The position numbers were made by a program, and so were the translations under genes. Below are positions 42,727 to 51,166 of a stretch of DNA of 64,000 nucleotides, piece by piece. Origin of the DNA: Wenjunlia vitaminophila DSM 41686. GTDB taxonomy: Bacteria > Actinomycetota > Actinomycetes > Streptomycetales > Streptomycetaceae. The notes below the pieces were generated by a model. That model worked only from the letters and a program-made list of their open reading frames with translations. It was not told the DNA's origin and ran no database searches. Where the stretch lies: assembly GCF_000380165.1 (NCBI RefSeq), contig NZ_KB904635.1:227452-291451 (forward strand), read 5' to 3'. The stretch's first letter is position 1, and the number at the start of each line of letters is the position of its first letter.

Positions 42727-43847
42727 GCCGCCACCTCCGTAACGTTGCGCCGCGCGGCCTGGGCGAGTTCCTCGCCCACGCGCTGTTGCTGGCGCCGCAG
42801 TCCGTAGCGGCGGACCAGCTCGTAGGCGACCACCACGGAGATCACGATCAGGCCCTGCATGATCGTGGCGATCTCCTTCTCGAACCCGTTGAAGTCCAGG
42901 TTCGGCGCGGAACGGTCGAGGAACGCCCAGAGCAGCGCGCCGAAGGCGATGCCCAGGGGGTTGTTGCGGCCGAGCAGGGCGATGGCGATGCCGGTGAAAC
43001 CGACACCGGCCGGGAAGTCCGCCACGCCGTAGGAGTGGCTCTCGCCGAGTAGCTGCGGCATGCCGATCAGCCCGGCGATGCCGCCGGAGAGCAGCATGCT
43101 GTACAGCACCATGCGTTTGGTGTCCACGCCACTGGCGACCGCCGCGGACTCCGAGGCGCCGGCGGCCCGCAGGTCGAACCCGAAGGTGGTGCGGTTGAGC
43201 AGGTAGTGGAAGCCGATGCCGACGGCGACCGCGATGAAGATGAAGCCGTAGACCTCCATCGTCCGGCCGTCCACGTCCACCGGGATGCCGGGGAAGTCCG
43301 CCGAGTCGGCCAGCGGCTCGGTGGTCAGTTGGTCGCTGCCCTGGGGCAGCACGCCCAGCAGCGAGTCCCGCATCAGATAGGCGATCAGCGCCGTGGCCAC
43401 GGCGTTCAGCATGATGGTGGAGACCACCTCGCTGACCCCGCGGTGGGTCTTCAGCACGCCCGCCACCCCGGACCAGACCGCGCCCACCAGGATCGCGGTG
43501 ACCAGGATCAGGGTCATGTGCAACGGCCCGGGAAGGGTGACCGCGCCGCCGACCGCCGCGGCCAGCATGGCGGCGATCCGGTACTGGCCGTCCACCCCGA
43601 TGTTGAACAGGTTCATCCGGAAGCCGATCGCCACCGCGACGGCCGCCAGGTAGTAGGTGGTGGCCCGGTTGAGGATGAGCACCTGGGTGTCGGCGTTGGC
43701 CGAGTACTCGAGCATCAGCCGGAACGCCTCGATCGGGTCCTTGCCCGAGGCCGCCACGATGCCCGAACTGAGCGCCATGGCCACCACGACCGCCAGAACG
43801 GGGGCGGCGAGCGCGAGGACCAGCTTCTCCTTGTCGATCCGCTTCAT
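42723..43847 (-). CDS. Nucleoside ABC transporter permease (first)
   Basis: 374 residues, about eight to ten membrane helices, same permease family. Signatures: NRATTYYLAAVAVAIGFRMNLFNIGVDGQYRIAAM and the EAA-like loop FDLRAAGASESAAVASGVDTKRM; GFTGIAIALLGRNNPLGIAFGALL is typical of BMP-associated permeases (NupP/RnsC-like). The ATG lies in a 4-nt overlap (ATGA) with the ATPase stop, and the next permease overlaps its stop. Cytoplasmic C-terminus RRYGLRRQQQR. Confidence 0.92.
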   Translation of the reverse strand: MKRIDKEKLVLALAAPVLAVVVAMALSSGIVAASGKDPIEAFRLMLEYSANADTQVLILNRATTYYLAAVAVAIGFRMNLFNIGVDGQYRIAAMLAAAVGGAVTLPGPLHMTLILVTAILVGAVWSGVAGVLKTHRGVSEVVSTIMLNAVATALIAYLMRDSLLGVLPQGSDQLTTEPLADSADFPGIPVDVDGRTMEVYGFIFIAVAVGIGFHYLLNRTTFGFDLRAAGASESAAVASGVDTKRMVLYSMLLSGGIAGLIGMPQLLGESHSYGVADFPAGVGFTGIAIALLGRNNPLGIAFGALLWAFLDRSAPNLDFNGFEKEIATIMQGLIVISVVVAYELVRRYGLRRQQQRVGEELAQAARRNVTEVAA

Positions 43848-45601
43848 CGCTCCTCCCCCGTGTCCGCGGCCGCGTCTGGGCCCGTGTCGGGGCCCGCGTC
43901 GGGGCTCGTGTCGGGGCCCGCGTCAGGGCCCGTGTCGGGGCTCGTGTCGGCGCCGGCCCCGCTTCCGGGAGCGGCCGTGCCACCGGAGGGCGGTGCGCCC
44001 TCGGGGGCCGTGCCGCCTTCGGTGTCGGCGTCGCCCGGCTCGTGGTGTTCCAGGTGGCCCGCGGCGGCCCCGGTCATCGCGCTGCCCAGTTCCTGGGAGG
44101 TGACGGTGGCCGGGTCGGCGTCGGCGACCAGCCGTCCCCGGTACATCACCCGGATGGTGTCGGACAGGCCGATCAGTTCGTCGAGGTCCGCGGAGATCAG
44201 CAGCACCGCGAGGCCCTCGCGGCGCGCCGCCCGGATCTGGTCCCAGATCTGGGCCTGCGCCCCGACGTCCACGCCCCGGGTCGGGTGCGCGGCGATCAGC
44301 AGCCTGGGGTGGTGGCTCATCTCCCGGCCGACGATCAGCTTCTGCTGGTTGCCACCGGACAGCGACGCCGCGGTGACCTCGATGCCCGGGGTGCGCACGT
44401 CGTACTCCTCGACGATGCGCCGGGTGTCCGCCCGGGCCGCCCTGGGGTCGAGCCAGGGGCCCTTGCTGTTGGGGCTCTCCCCGACGTGGCCCAGGATGCG
44501 GTTCTCCCACAGCGGGGACTCGAGCAGCAGCCCGTGCCGGTGCCGGTCCTCGGGGATGTAGCCGACGCCGCCCTCGCGCCGGCGCCGGGTGGGCCACGCG
44601 GTCACGTCCTGCTCACCGAGGACCACCGTGCCCTCGTCGGCCGGGCGGGCACCGATCAGCACGTCGATCAGCTCCGTCTGGCCGTTGCCCTCCACCCCGG
44701 CGATGCCGAGCACCTCGCCACGGTGGATGGTGAAGGACACGCCGTCCAGCAGCCGGCGTCCGTTCTCGTCGCCGCCCAGGCCCAGCTCGGTGACGGTGAG
44801 CATCGGGGTGTCGGTGACGGTGGACTCGCGGGTCTGCGGGGACGGCAGTTCGCTGCCCACCATCAACTCGGCGAGCTGGCGGGCGTTGACGTCGCCGGGG
44901 AGCACCGAGGCGACGGTGGTGCCGCGCCGGATGACGGTGATCTCGTCGGCGACCGACAGCACCTCGTCCAGCTTGTGCGAGATGAAGATGACGGTGAGTC
45001 CCTCGGACTTCAGCTCCCGCAGGTTCGCGAAGAGCGCGTCCACCTCCTGGGGGACCAGGACCGCGGTGGGCTCGTCCAGGATCAGGATGCGGGCCCCCCG
45101 GTAGAGGACCTTGAGGATCTCCACCCGCTGCCGGTCGGCCACACCGAGGTCCTCGACCAGGGCGTCGGGCCGGATGCCGAGGCCGTAGGCGTCGGATATC
45201 TCCCGCATCCTGGCCCGCGCGGCGTCGCGGATGCCGTGCCGTTTCTCCGCGCCCAGGACGGTGTTCTCCAGCACGGTGAGGTTGTCGGCCAGCATGAAGT
45301 GCTGGTGGACCATCCCGATGCCCCGGGCGATGGCGTCGCTCGGGGTGTGGAGCGAGACCTGCTCGCCGTCGATGGCGATGGTGCCCTCGTCCGGCCGTTG
45401 CATGCCGTAGAGGATCTTCATCAGGGTGGACTTGCCGGCTCCGTTCTCGCCGACGATGGCGTGCACGGTGCCGCGGCGGACGGTGATGTCGATGTCGTGG
45501 TTGGCGACGACGCCGGGGAAGCGCTTGGTGATGCCGTGCAGTTCGACGGCTGTGGGCGGACTGCCGGCGAGGCCGCCGGCGTGGGCTCCGTCGGCTTTGA
45601 T
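43844..45601 (-). CDS. Nucleoside ABC transporter ATPase (double NBD) with non-canonical start
   Basis: About 585 residues with two fused nucleotide-binding domains, as in RbsA/NupO. NBD1 has Walker A GENGAGKSTL and Walker B ILILDEPTAVL; NBD2 has a degenerate Walker A (VEGNGQTEL), signature LSGGNQQKL and LLIAAHPTRGVDVG. The essential N-terminal strand and A-loop (AVELHGITKRFPGVVANHDIDI) lie upstream of the first ATG/GTG/TTG (GTG 45466). In this frame the only well-placed initiation is ATC at 45601, 6 nt after GGAGAG. A one-base insertion in the GCGCC run behind the GTG at 45608 is the alternative. The acidic C-terminal 50 residues (SPDTGPDAGPD) are repetitive. Confidence 0.85.
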   Translation of the reverse strand: MKADGAHAGGLAGSPPTAVELHGITKRFPGVVANHDIDITVRRGTVHAIVGENGAGKSTLMKILYGMQRPDEGTIAIDGEQVSLHTPSDAIARGIGMVHQHFMLADNLTVLENTVLGAEKRHGIRDAARARMREISDAYGLGIRPDALVEDLGVADRQRVEILKVLYRGARILILDEPTAVLVPQEVDALFANLRELKSEGLTVIFISHKLDEVLSVADEITVIRRGTTVASVLPGDVNARQLAELMVGSELPSPQTRESTVTDTPMLTVTELGLGGDENGRRLLDGVSFTIHRGEVLGIAGVEGNGQTELIDVLIGARPADEGTVVLGEQDVTAWPTRRRREGGVGYIPEDRHRHGLLLESPLWENRILGHVGESPNSKGPWLDPRAARADTRRIVEEYDVRTPGIEVTAASLSGGNQQKLIVGREMSHHPRLLIAAHPTRGVDVGAQAQIWDQIRAARREGLAVLLISADLDELIGLSDTIRVMYRGRLVADADPATVTSQELGSAMTGAAAGHLEHHEPGDADTEGGTAPEGAPPSGGTAAPGSGAGADTSPDTGPDAGPDTSPDAGPDTGPDAAADTGEER

Positions 45602-45936
45602 GGCGCACTCTCCAGGGGGTGGCGGGACGGGGCGGGTCAGGGTGCCTTGGCCGGGCAGCGCCGGCCCCGGCGCCCGGGCGGACCGGAGTCGAGCGGCGGA
45701 CGTGGAGTCAACCGTCTGGGGAACGGCGGTGGTTCACGAGGGGACCGGGTTCCCGGCCGGTCTCCCGGTCGGGGCCGGGGCGTGCGCCGGGGCCCGGAGG
45801 AGGGGGACCGCCGCTCCTCCGGGCCGGTCCTGGGTGCCGGGGGTGCGGCGGGGGCCCGCCGCCGTGACGCCGAAGTCAGCCGTGCGGAGTGCCCGGGGCA
45901 GGTGGCGGTGCGTCGCGCCCCGGGCTCACCTGGGGC
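45602..45936. other. Intergenic interval between BMP and ATPase genes
   Basis: 335 bp, very GC-rich, no supported gene. It holds two hairpins (45791-45825 and 45845-45862), probably a partial terminator that lowers transporter relative to binding-protein expression, and the GGAGAG site before the ATPase. Confidence 0.6.
45791..45825 (-). terminator. Hairpin (attenuator candidate) after the BMP gene
   Basis: Perfect 12-bp stem GGCCCGGAGGAG / CTCCTCCGGGCC with an 11-nt loop, about 110 nt beyond the BMP stop and upstream of the ATPase; a smaller stem GCGGCGGG/CCCGCCGC at 45845-45862 precedes it. Confidence 0.65.
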
Positions 45937-46986
45937 CTACGGCTTGTCGTTCACCTTGAGCTCACCGGAGATGATCTTCTCCTTGGCCGCCTCGATCTTC
46001 GTCACTGTCTCCTTCTTGGCGGCGAAGTCCGGGTTGGACACGGAGAAGCCCACACCGTCGTCCTTCAGGGAGAACTCGTGCACCCCGGTCATCGGCTTCT
46101 TGTCCTCCACGACGCTCTTGATGAAGTCGTAGACGGCGCCTGAGCAGTTCTTGGTCGCCGAGGTGAGGATGACGTTCTTGTAGGCGGCCAGGCTCTTCTG
46201 GTTGTACTGGTCCTGGTCCACGCCGATGGCCCACTTGTTCTTGGCCTGGGAGATGGTCTTGATCGCGCCGTCCCCCGAGGCGCCCGCGGCGGAGTAGATC
46301 ACGTCCGCGCCGCTGTCCAACTGGCCCTTGGCCGCGTTGGCGCCCTCAGCCGGGTCACCGAAGCCCTTGCTGTAGTTCGGCGGGCTCGCCAGGTACTTGA
46401 CCAGCACCTTGGTTCCCGGCTTGGCGTACTCCACGCCCTGCCGGTACCCCGCCTCGAACTTCTCGATCAGCGGCATCTTCACCCCGCCGATGAAGCCGAC
46501 CTTTCCGGTCTTGGTCTCCAGCGCCGCCGCCATGCCGACGAGGAACGAGCTCTGTTCCTCGGTGAAGACCAGGTTGGCGATGTTGTCGCCGGTGTTGTCC
46601 GAGGCGTCCACCACCGCGAAGCTGGTCTTGGGGAACTGGTCGGCCACCTTCTTGACGGACTTGGAGTAGACGGCGCCGACGCCGATGACGGGGTTGTACC
46701 CCTCCTTGGCGAGCTGCGTCAGCCGCTGCACCTTGTCGTCCTCGGACTCGCCATCGCGGGGCGTCAGGGCCTTGCCCTTGATGTCGAACTCCTTCATCGC
46801 CTTCTCCATACCGGCGTATGAGGCGTCGTTGAAGGAGTTGTCTCCGCGGCCTCCGACGTCGAAGGCCAGGCCTATGCCCTTGTCCTTGGAGCCGCTGTCG
46901 TCGGAGCTGCTGCCGCCGCAGGCGGTAGCGGTGAGCGCGAGCGCCCCAGCGATCGTCACCGCGGCGAGCTTGGTTACCTGGCGCAA
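45937..46986 (-). CDS. BMP-family nucleoside-binding lipoprotein
   Basis: 349 residues. Lipoprotein-type signal MRQVTKLAAVTIAGALALTATACGGSSS with Cys at about residue 23, then the BMP/PnrA fold: IGLAFDVGGRGDNSFNDASYAGMEKA, YNPVIGVGAVYSKSVKKVA, NIANLVFTEEQSSFLVGMAAAL, GKVGFIGGVKMPLIEKFEAGYRQG, DVIYSAAGASGDGAI and AIGVDQDQYNQ. The family (PnrA, RnsB, NupN) binds nucleosides. TTG start with GAGGGGG upstream. First gene of the importer-cdd-deoA unit; a degenerate copy of the nucleoside operator lies 55 bp upstream. Confidence 0.94.
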   Translation of the reverse strand: MRQVTKLAAVTIAGALALTATACGGSSSDDSGSKDKGIGLAFDVGGRGDNSFNDASYAGMEKAMKEFDIKGKALTPRDGESEDDKVQRLTQLAKEGYNPVIGVGAVYSKSVKKVADQFPKTSFAVVDASDNTGDNIANLVFTEEQSSFLVGMAAALETKTGKVGFIGGVKMPLIEKFEAGYRQGVEYAKPGTKVLVKYLASPPNYSKGFGDPAEGANAAKGQLDSGADVIYSAAGASGDGAIKTISQAKNKWAIGVDQDQYNQKSLAAYKNVILTSATKNCSGAVYDFIKSVVEDKKPMTGVHEFSLKDDGVGFSVSNPDFAAKKETVTKIEAAKEKIISGELKVNDKP

Positions 46987-47041
46987 CGGGTTTTCCCCCT
47001 CTGTGCATAGCGCGCCGTGGCGGCGCTGGTCGGCCGCAGCT

Positions 47042-47053
47042 TAACGCGCGTAG
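47042..47053. promoter_or_regulatory. Degenerate nucleoside-regulon site before the BMP gene
   Basis: Minus-strand CTACGCGCGTTA, 10 of 12 matches to CTACGCGCGTAG, overlapping a -10-like TAAGCT (47043-47038). The start codon lies about 50 nt downstream with a normal leader and ribosome binding site. Confidence 0.65.
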
Positions 47054-47130
47054 AACTAGGGGAAAGGGCTGCCGGTGGGAAACCCACACGCCGTTATCGG
47101 ATCGTCGTCTTCCCGACGTTAACGCTCCAC

Positions 47131-47158
47131 CGCGGTTGGGAGGATCCTCCCAACCGCG
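47131..47158. terminator. 28-bp perfect palindrome, terminator of the M20 gene
   Basis: Symmetrical about 47144/47145; core GTTGGGAGGATCCTCCCAAC. It lies 36 nt beyond the M20 amidohydrolase stop and upstream of the BMP promoter, isolating the two units. Confidence 0.75.
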
Positions 47159-47194
47159 TAGTCGAGCTTCACTCGCTTGGTCCCTGAGTGGGCA

Positions 47195-48493
47195 TCAGCC
47201 GTCGAGGAGGACGGCGGCGGTGAGGAGGTTCACCCCGACCTCGATCGCCTTCTCGTCCACGTCGAACGAGCCCTGGTGCAGGTCACGACGGGTTGTGTCA
47301 CCGACGGGACGGACCCCCAACCGGGCCAGCGCACCGGGCACGTGCTCCAGGTACCAGGAGAAGTCCTCACCGCCCAGGCTCTGTTCGGTGTCCTCCACGG
47401 TGTGCGCACCGGCCCGGGCGGTCATCGCGTCCCGGAACAGCTCCGCGGAGCCGGGGTCGTTGACCACCGGGGGAACCCCGCGGTGGTAGGTCAGCTCCAC
47501 CTTGGCCCGGTACATCGCGGCGATCTGGTCGATCACCTCGTGCACCAGGTCGGGAGCCTCCTGCCAGGCGGTGTGGTCCAGGCAGCGGACGGTGCCCTCG
47601 AGCTCGGCGTGCTGGGGGATGACGTTGCAGGCGTGGCCGCCGGTGATCCGACCCCAGACCAGGCTGAGCCCGCTGCGGGGGTCCACCCTGCGCGCCAGCA
47701 CCGCCGGCAGCTCGGTGGCCATCTTCGCCATCGCCGTCACCAGGTCGGTGGTCAGGTGCGGGCGGGCGCTGTGCCCCCCGGGTCCGTCCAGGGCGATGAC
47801 CAGCCGGTCACAGGCCGAGGTGATCGGACCGGGACGGATGCCGATGCGACCGACCTCCACCTTGGGGTCGCAGTGCAGGGCGAGGATGCGGCTCACACCG
47901 TCCAGGCCGTTCGCCTTGATCACGTCCAGGGCGCCACCGGGCAACTGCTCCTCGGACGGCTGGAACACCAACCGCACCGGCCGGTTCAGCACGCCGTCGC
48001 GGGCCAGCCCGGCCAGCACCAGGCCGGCGCCGAGCGCCACGGTGGTGTGCACGTCGTGCCCACAGGCGTGGGCGCGCCCGGGGATGGTGGAGCGGTAGGG
48101 CACGTTCTTGGTGTCCGGGATCGGCAGGGCGTCGATGTCGGCGCGCAACGCGATCCGGGGACGGTCCGCCGCGGAGGGGTCCACCGGGTCGATGTCACAG
48201 AGCAGCCCGGTGCCGCCGGGCAGGACCACCGGGCGCAGCCCCTCGAGCTCGAGGCGGGCCTTGAGGGAGATGGTGGTGCGGAACTCCTCACGTCCCAGCT
48301 CGGGGTTCATGTGCAGGTCACGCCGGAACTCGATCAGTTCGGCGTTGAGCTCCGCGGGCAGGACGCCGGGCAGGGCCGCCTCGGACGGGACGGGCGCTTG
48401 GGACTGCGCCCGGGCTTGCTCGGCCGGATCATCCTCTGGACGACCAGCCGCACCGGGAAGTGACTGGTTCACCCCCGACAGGTTAGGCCGCAT
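47195..48493 (-). CDS. M20-family amidohydrolase (AmiA/HipO-like)
   Basis: 432-residue metallopeptidase-like amidohydrolase of the AmiA/hippurate hydrolase group. Metal ligands: ACGHDVHTT (Cys/His/Asp region), QPSEEQLPGGA (catalytic Glu and Glu ligand), ALHCDPKVEVG (His) and the C-terminal SLGGEDFSWYLEHVPG (Glu); dimerisation-domain motif GPGGHSARP is present. GGAG lies 5-6 nt before the ATG. Genes of this type (amiA1/amiB1) lie close to the nucleoside cluster in mycobacteria as well. Natural substrate unknown (N-acyl amino acids or peptides). Confidence 0.9.
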   Translation of the reverse strand: MRPNLSGVNQSLPGAAGRPEDDPAEQARAQSQAPVPSEAALPGVLPAELNAELIEFRRDLHMNPELGREEFRTTISLKARLELEGLRPVVLPGGTGLLCDIDPVDPSAADRPRIALRADIDALPIPDTKNVPYRSTIPGRAHACGHDVHTTVALGAGLVLAGLARDGVLNRPVRLVFQPSEEQLPGGALDVIKANGLDGVSRILALHCDPKVEVGRIGIRPGPITSACDRLVIALDGPGGHSARPHLTTDLVTAMAKMATELPAVLARRVDPRSGLSLVWGRITGGHACNVIPQHAELEGTVRCLDHTAWQEAPDLVHEVIDQIAAMYRAKVELTYHRGVPPVVNDPGSAELFRDAMTARAGAHTVEDTEQSLGGEDFSWYLEHVPGALARLGVRPVGDTTRRDLHQGSFDVDEKAIEVGVNLLTAAVLLDG

Positions 48494-48826
48494 GACCGCT
48501 CCAGTTGGGTGATCGACAAAATTTGCGCCATGGGAGTGAGAAAAGTTGCCCGCTTGGGGCATATCAAACATGACGCACGGGTAAGGGAAGCCTTTTGGGT
48601 CCGCTTGCGTCCTCGGTACTTCTGAGACTACTGCGGCACCCGCGTCAGGGGCGAACGCGCCAGCGTCGCTGTGCCGCCGTTCCACCGTGAGCCGAGCGTC
48701 TCGAAGCTCCCTCGAGGGCGCGCGGAAGGGGGTGTCACGGCCGACCCGGCGGCCACCGCACACCCTCCCGTTCCCCGTCGACCACGGCGCTGACTGCCCG
48801 TTGGAACGGTGGCGACCTCGGCCCGG

Positions 48827-48860
48827 CCCCCCGCGGGCCGGGGCCCCGGCCCGCGGGGGG
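48827..48860. repeat. 34-bp perfect GC palindrome
   Basis: Each half runs CCCCCCGCGGGCCGGGG, with no spacer. About 135 nt beyond the last stop of the nonulosonate operon; possibly a second terminator or a protein-binding/cruciform site. Confidence 0.7.
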
Positions 48861-48938
48861 ACCGTCAACGGGACAGGCGCCACGACCCGAAAGTCACTCG
48901 TCCGGACTCACCCGAAAGGGGAGCGGACGTCCCCGAAC

Positions 48939-48973
48939 GGCGCCCTGGGCGTCCCGCGGCCCCCCAGGGCGCC
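48939..48973 (-). terminator. Hairpin terminator of the nonulosonate operon
   Basis: Perfect 11-bp stem GGCGCCCTGGG / CCCAGGGCGCC with a 13-nt loop, starting 22 nt after the polysialyltransferase-like stop codon. Confidence 0.75.
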
Positions 48974-48995
48974 CGCGTAGCGGAGCAGGGCGGGA

Positions 48996-50159
48996 TCAGG
49001 TGGCCGGGAGCCGGGTCGGCGCCCGGACGGCGTCGAGCCGCCGCGGGCCGCGGGCGGTGCCGACCACCGTGGCCAGGAACGACCTGGCCCGGTCGGACGC
49101 GGTGCTGGTCAACCAGGCCGGGTCCACGTCGAGGACCTCCACGGCGGCGCCCGTGCCGGCCAGCGCCACCGGCAGGGTGTGCACCACGGTGGAGGGGAAG
49201 CTGACGATCCTGGCGGCGGTCGGCCCGCGCCTGGCCTCCAGCTCCAGGGGCAGCTCGGGGCGGACGACCCGCACCCCGGTCCTTCCGGCGAGCACGGCCA
49301 ACTTGTCGTCGTCCTCGCGGCGGTGCGCCAGGTAGCGGGTCACCCCCAGGGTGCGGACCAGGGTGGCGACGCCGTCGAGGTAGCGGTCCCGGTCCACCAC
49401 CCCCGTCTCCACCAGTGAACTGCCCACCATGTCCACGCCCGGGGTGATCCGCGGCGGCCCGTAGCGGGACCGGGCCCAGTCGTAGGCGTTGACCGTGTGG
49501 AGGACGTCGGGGGGCGCGGTGACCGGCATCGAGCTGAACAACTCGATCCGCCGGCCGCGGCGCGGGCTGAGCAGCCGGGTCGCCCGGGCCGCCGAGGACC
49601 TGGCGTCCCCGGTGTGGTGCCAGCGCACCAGGGGCCGGCCCGCCCCGAGCAGGGAGACGAACTCCATGGTGGCGGTGCCGTCGTCCACCACGGTGATCTC
49701 CCGGGCGCCGCGGGCCAGCGGCAGCAGGGTCTGGGCGAGACCGGAGAACGGGTCACCGAGCACCAGGTGCCGCGCCGTGGCCACCGCGGGGGCCAGCGCC
49801 AGCAGGCAACGGGCGAGGGCCGACGCCGAACCCCGGGCCGGGTACCCACGCACGGGGTGGCCCTCGGCCCTGGCGAGGCCGGCCATGGCGATCAACTGAC
49901 CGCGTCCGACCGCGTCGCTCGGCGGCAGCACCGCGATCCGCAGCGTCCCCTCCCCGCGGCCCTCGGCGTCGGGGGGGTCTTCGGGACGGCGGGCGGCCGT
50001 GGCCCCCTCGGGCCCCGGGGTGCGGGGCCCGGTCGGGCCCGTCGTCGGTGTGGTGGGGACGGTCGCCCCTCCGGCACCGCCGTCGCGGCGCCGGTGCGCC
50101 CACTCCAGCACGTTGAGCAACTGGACCGGGCTCTCCACCAGGGCCAGGGTGCCGGTCAT
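48996..50159 (-). CDS. Polysialyltransferase-family-like glycosyltransferase
   Basis: 387 residues. The opening TLALVESPVQLLNVLEWAHRR is characteristic of alpha-2,8-polysialyltransferase/capsule-type proteins; further blocks are HLVLGDPFSGLAQTLLPLA, EITVVDDGTATMEFVSLL, LFSSMPV, YLAHRREDDDKLAVLA and IVSFPSTVVHTLPVALAG (the C-terminal nucleotide-sugar-binding region with conserved S/T). A Pro/Gly-rich insert at about residues 28-70 is disordered. Translationally coupled to NeuB by a 4-nt ATGA overlap. Expected to transfer a CMP-activated nonulosonic acid to a wall glycopolymer; acceptor unknown. Confidence 0.82.
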   Translation of the reverse strand: MTGTLALVESPVQLLNVLEWAHRRRDGGAGGATVPTTPTTGPTGPRTPGPEGATAARRPEDPPDAEGRGEGTLRIAVLPPSDAVGRGQLIAMAGLARAEGHPVRGYPARGSASALARCLLALAPAVATARHLVLGDPFSGLAQTLLPLARGAREITVVDDGTATMEFVSLLGAGRPLVRWHHTGDARSSAARATRLLSPRRGRRIELFSSMPVTAPPDVLHTVNAYDWARSRYGPPRITPGVDMVGSSLVETGVVDRDRYLDGVATLVRTLGVTRYLAHRREDDDKLAVLAGRTGVRVVRPELPLELEARRGPTAARIVSFPSTVVHTLPVALAGTGAAVEVLDVDPAWLTSTASDRARSFLATVVGTARGPRRLDAVRAPTRLPAT

Positions 50160-51166
50160 GCCGGAACGCCCGCACCCTGTCGGGCCGCGGCGCCCCGCGC
50201 CCCGGACTCCCGGGGCCCGGACTCCCCGGACCCGGACTCCCCGGACCCCGCTTCCCGCGCCTCGGTCTCGGCGACGACCCCGGGGACCCGGCGCAGCTTG
50301 CGCATCGGGCCCAGTTCGCTGTCGTAGACCCGCTTCACCCCGTCGCCCAGCGACTTCTCCACGGTGCGGATGTCCCTGACCAGCCGCTGTAGCCCCTGGG
50401 GCTCCACGGACGCGGCCTGGTCCGACCCCCACATGGCCCGGTCCAGGGTGATGTGCCGTTCCACGAAGACCGCCCCGAGCGCGACCGCCGCCAGCGTGGT
50501 CTGCAACCCCACCTCGTGTCCCGAGTAGCCGATCGGCACGTTGGGGTACTCCTGCTGGAGCGTGTGCAGCATCCGCAGGTTGAGCTCCTCGGGCCGGGCC
50601 GGGTAGGTGCTCGTGGCGTGGCAGAGCACGATGTTCTCGCTGCCCAGGACCTCGACCGCGTGCCTGATCTGCCGCGGGGTGGACATGCCGGTGGACAGGA
50701 TGACCGTGCGTGAGGTGGCCCGCATGGCGCGCAGCAGTTCGTCGTCGGTGAGCGAGGCCGAGGCCACCTTGTACGCCGGGACGTCGAACCGCTCGAGGAA
50801 CTCCACGCTGGGCACGTCCCAGGGCGAGGCGAACCAGTCGATGCCGTGCTTGCGGCAGTACTCGTCGATGGCGGCGTAGCCCTGTTCGTCGAACTCGACG
50901 CGGTGGCGGTACTCGATGTAGGTCATCCGTCCCCACGGGGTGTCCCGCTCGACGTCCCACTGGTCCCGCGGGGTGCAGATCTCCGGGGTGCGTTTCTGGA
51001 ACTTGACGGCGTCACAGCCGGCCTCGACGGCGATGTCGATCAGCCGGAACGCGTTCTCCAGGTCGCCGTTGTGGTTGATCCCTATCTCGCCGGTGACGTA
51101 GACCGGGCGGCCGGTGCCGACGAGTCGCTGCCCCAGGGTGCGCAGGCGTTGCGGGGAGCTGGTCAT
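50156..51166 (-). CDS. neuB: NeuB-family nonulosonic acid synthase
   Basis: 336 residues. TIM-barrel synthase that condenses phosphoenolpyruvate with a hexosamine/hexose (phosphate). Conserved: YVTGEIGINHNGDLENAFRLID, AGCDAVKFQKR, GIDWFASPWDVPSVEFLE, YKVASASLTDDELLR, SRTVILSTGMST, CHATSTYPA and GYSGHEVGLQTTLAAVALGAVFVERHITLDR. No C-terminal SAF (antifreeze) domain: the chain ends in an Ala/Glu/Ser-rich repeat tail (SGESGSGESGPRES). Overlaps by 4 nt with genes on both sides. Product could be a sialic acid or Kdn; Kdn-containing teichulosonic acids are known in actinomycete walls. Confidence 0.9.
   Translation of the reverse strand: MTSSPQRLRTLGQRLVGTGRPVYVTGEIGINHNGDLENAFRLIDIAVEAGCDAVKFQKRTPEICTPRDQWDVERDTPWGRMTYIEYRHRVEFDEQGYAAIDEYCRKHGIDWFASPWDVPSVEFLERFDVPAYKVASASLTDDELLRAMRATSRTVILSTGMSTPRQIRHAVEVLGSENIVLCHATSTYPARPEELNLRMLHTLQQEYPNVPIGYSGHEVGLQTTLAAVALGAVFVERHITLDRAMWGSDQAASVEPQGLQRLVRDIRTVEKSLGDGVKRVYDSELGPMRKLRRVPGVVAETEAREAGSGESGSGESGPRESGARGAAARQGAGVPA

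Larger units (their letters stand above)
48494..48995. other. 502-bp gene-free interval
   Basis: Between the M20 gene (divergent, leftward) and the end of the nonulosonate cluster. An AT-richer patch (about 48515-48620) probably contains the M20 promoter. Two hairpins lie on the right side (48827-48860 and 48939-48973). No supported gene. Confidence 0.5.

Noticed and set aside
42727..43983. N-terminal extension of the second permease frame through the first permease
   Set aside because: The GTG at 42726 with GGAGGTG and a 4-nt overlap is the obvious start; the extension is a shadow of the first permease.
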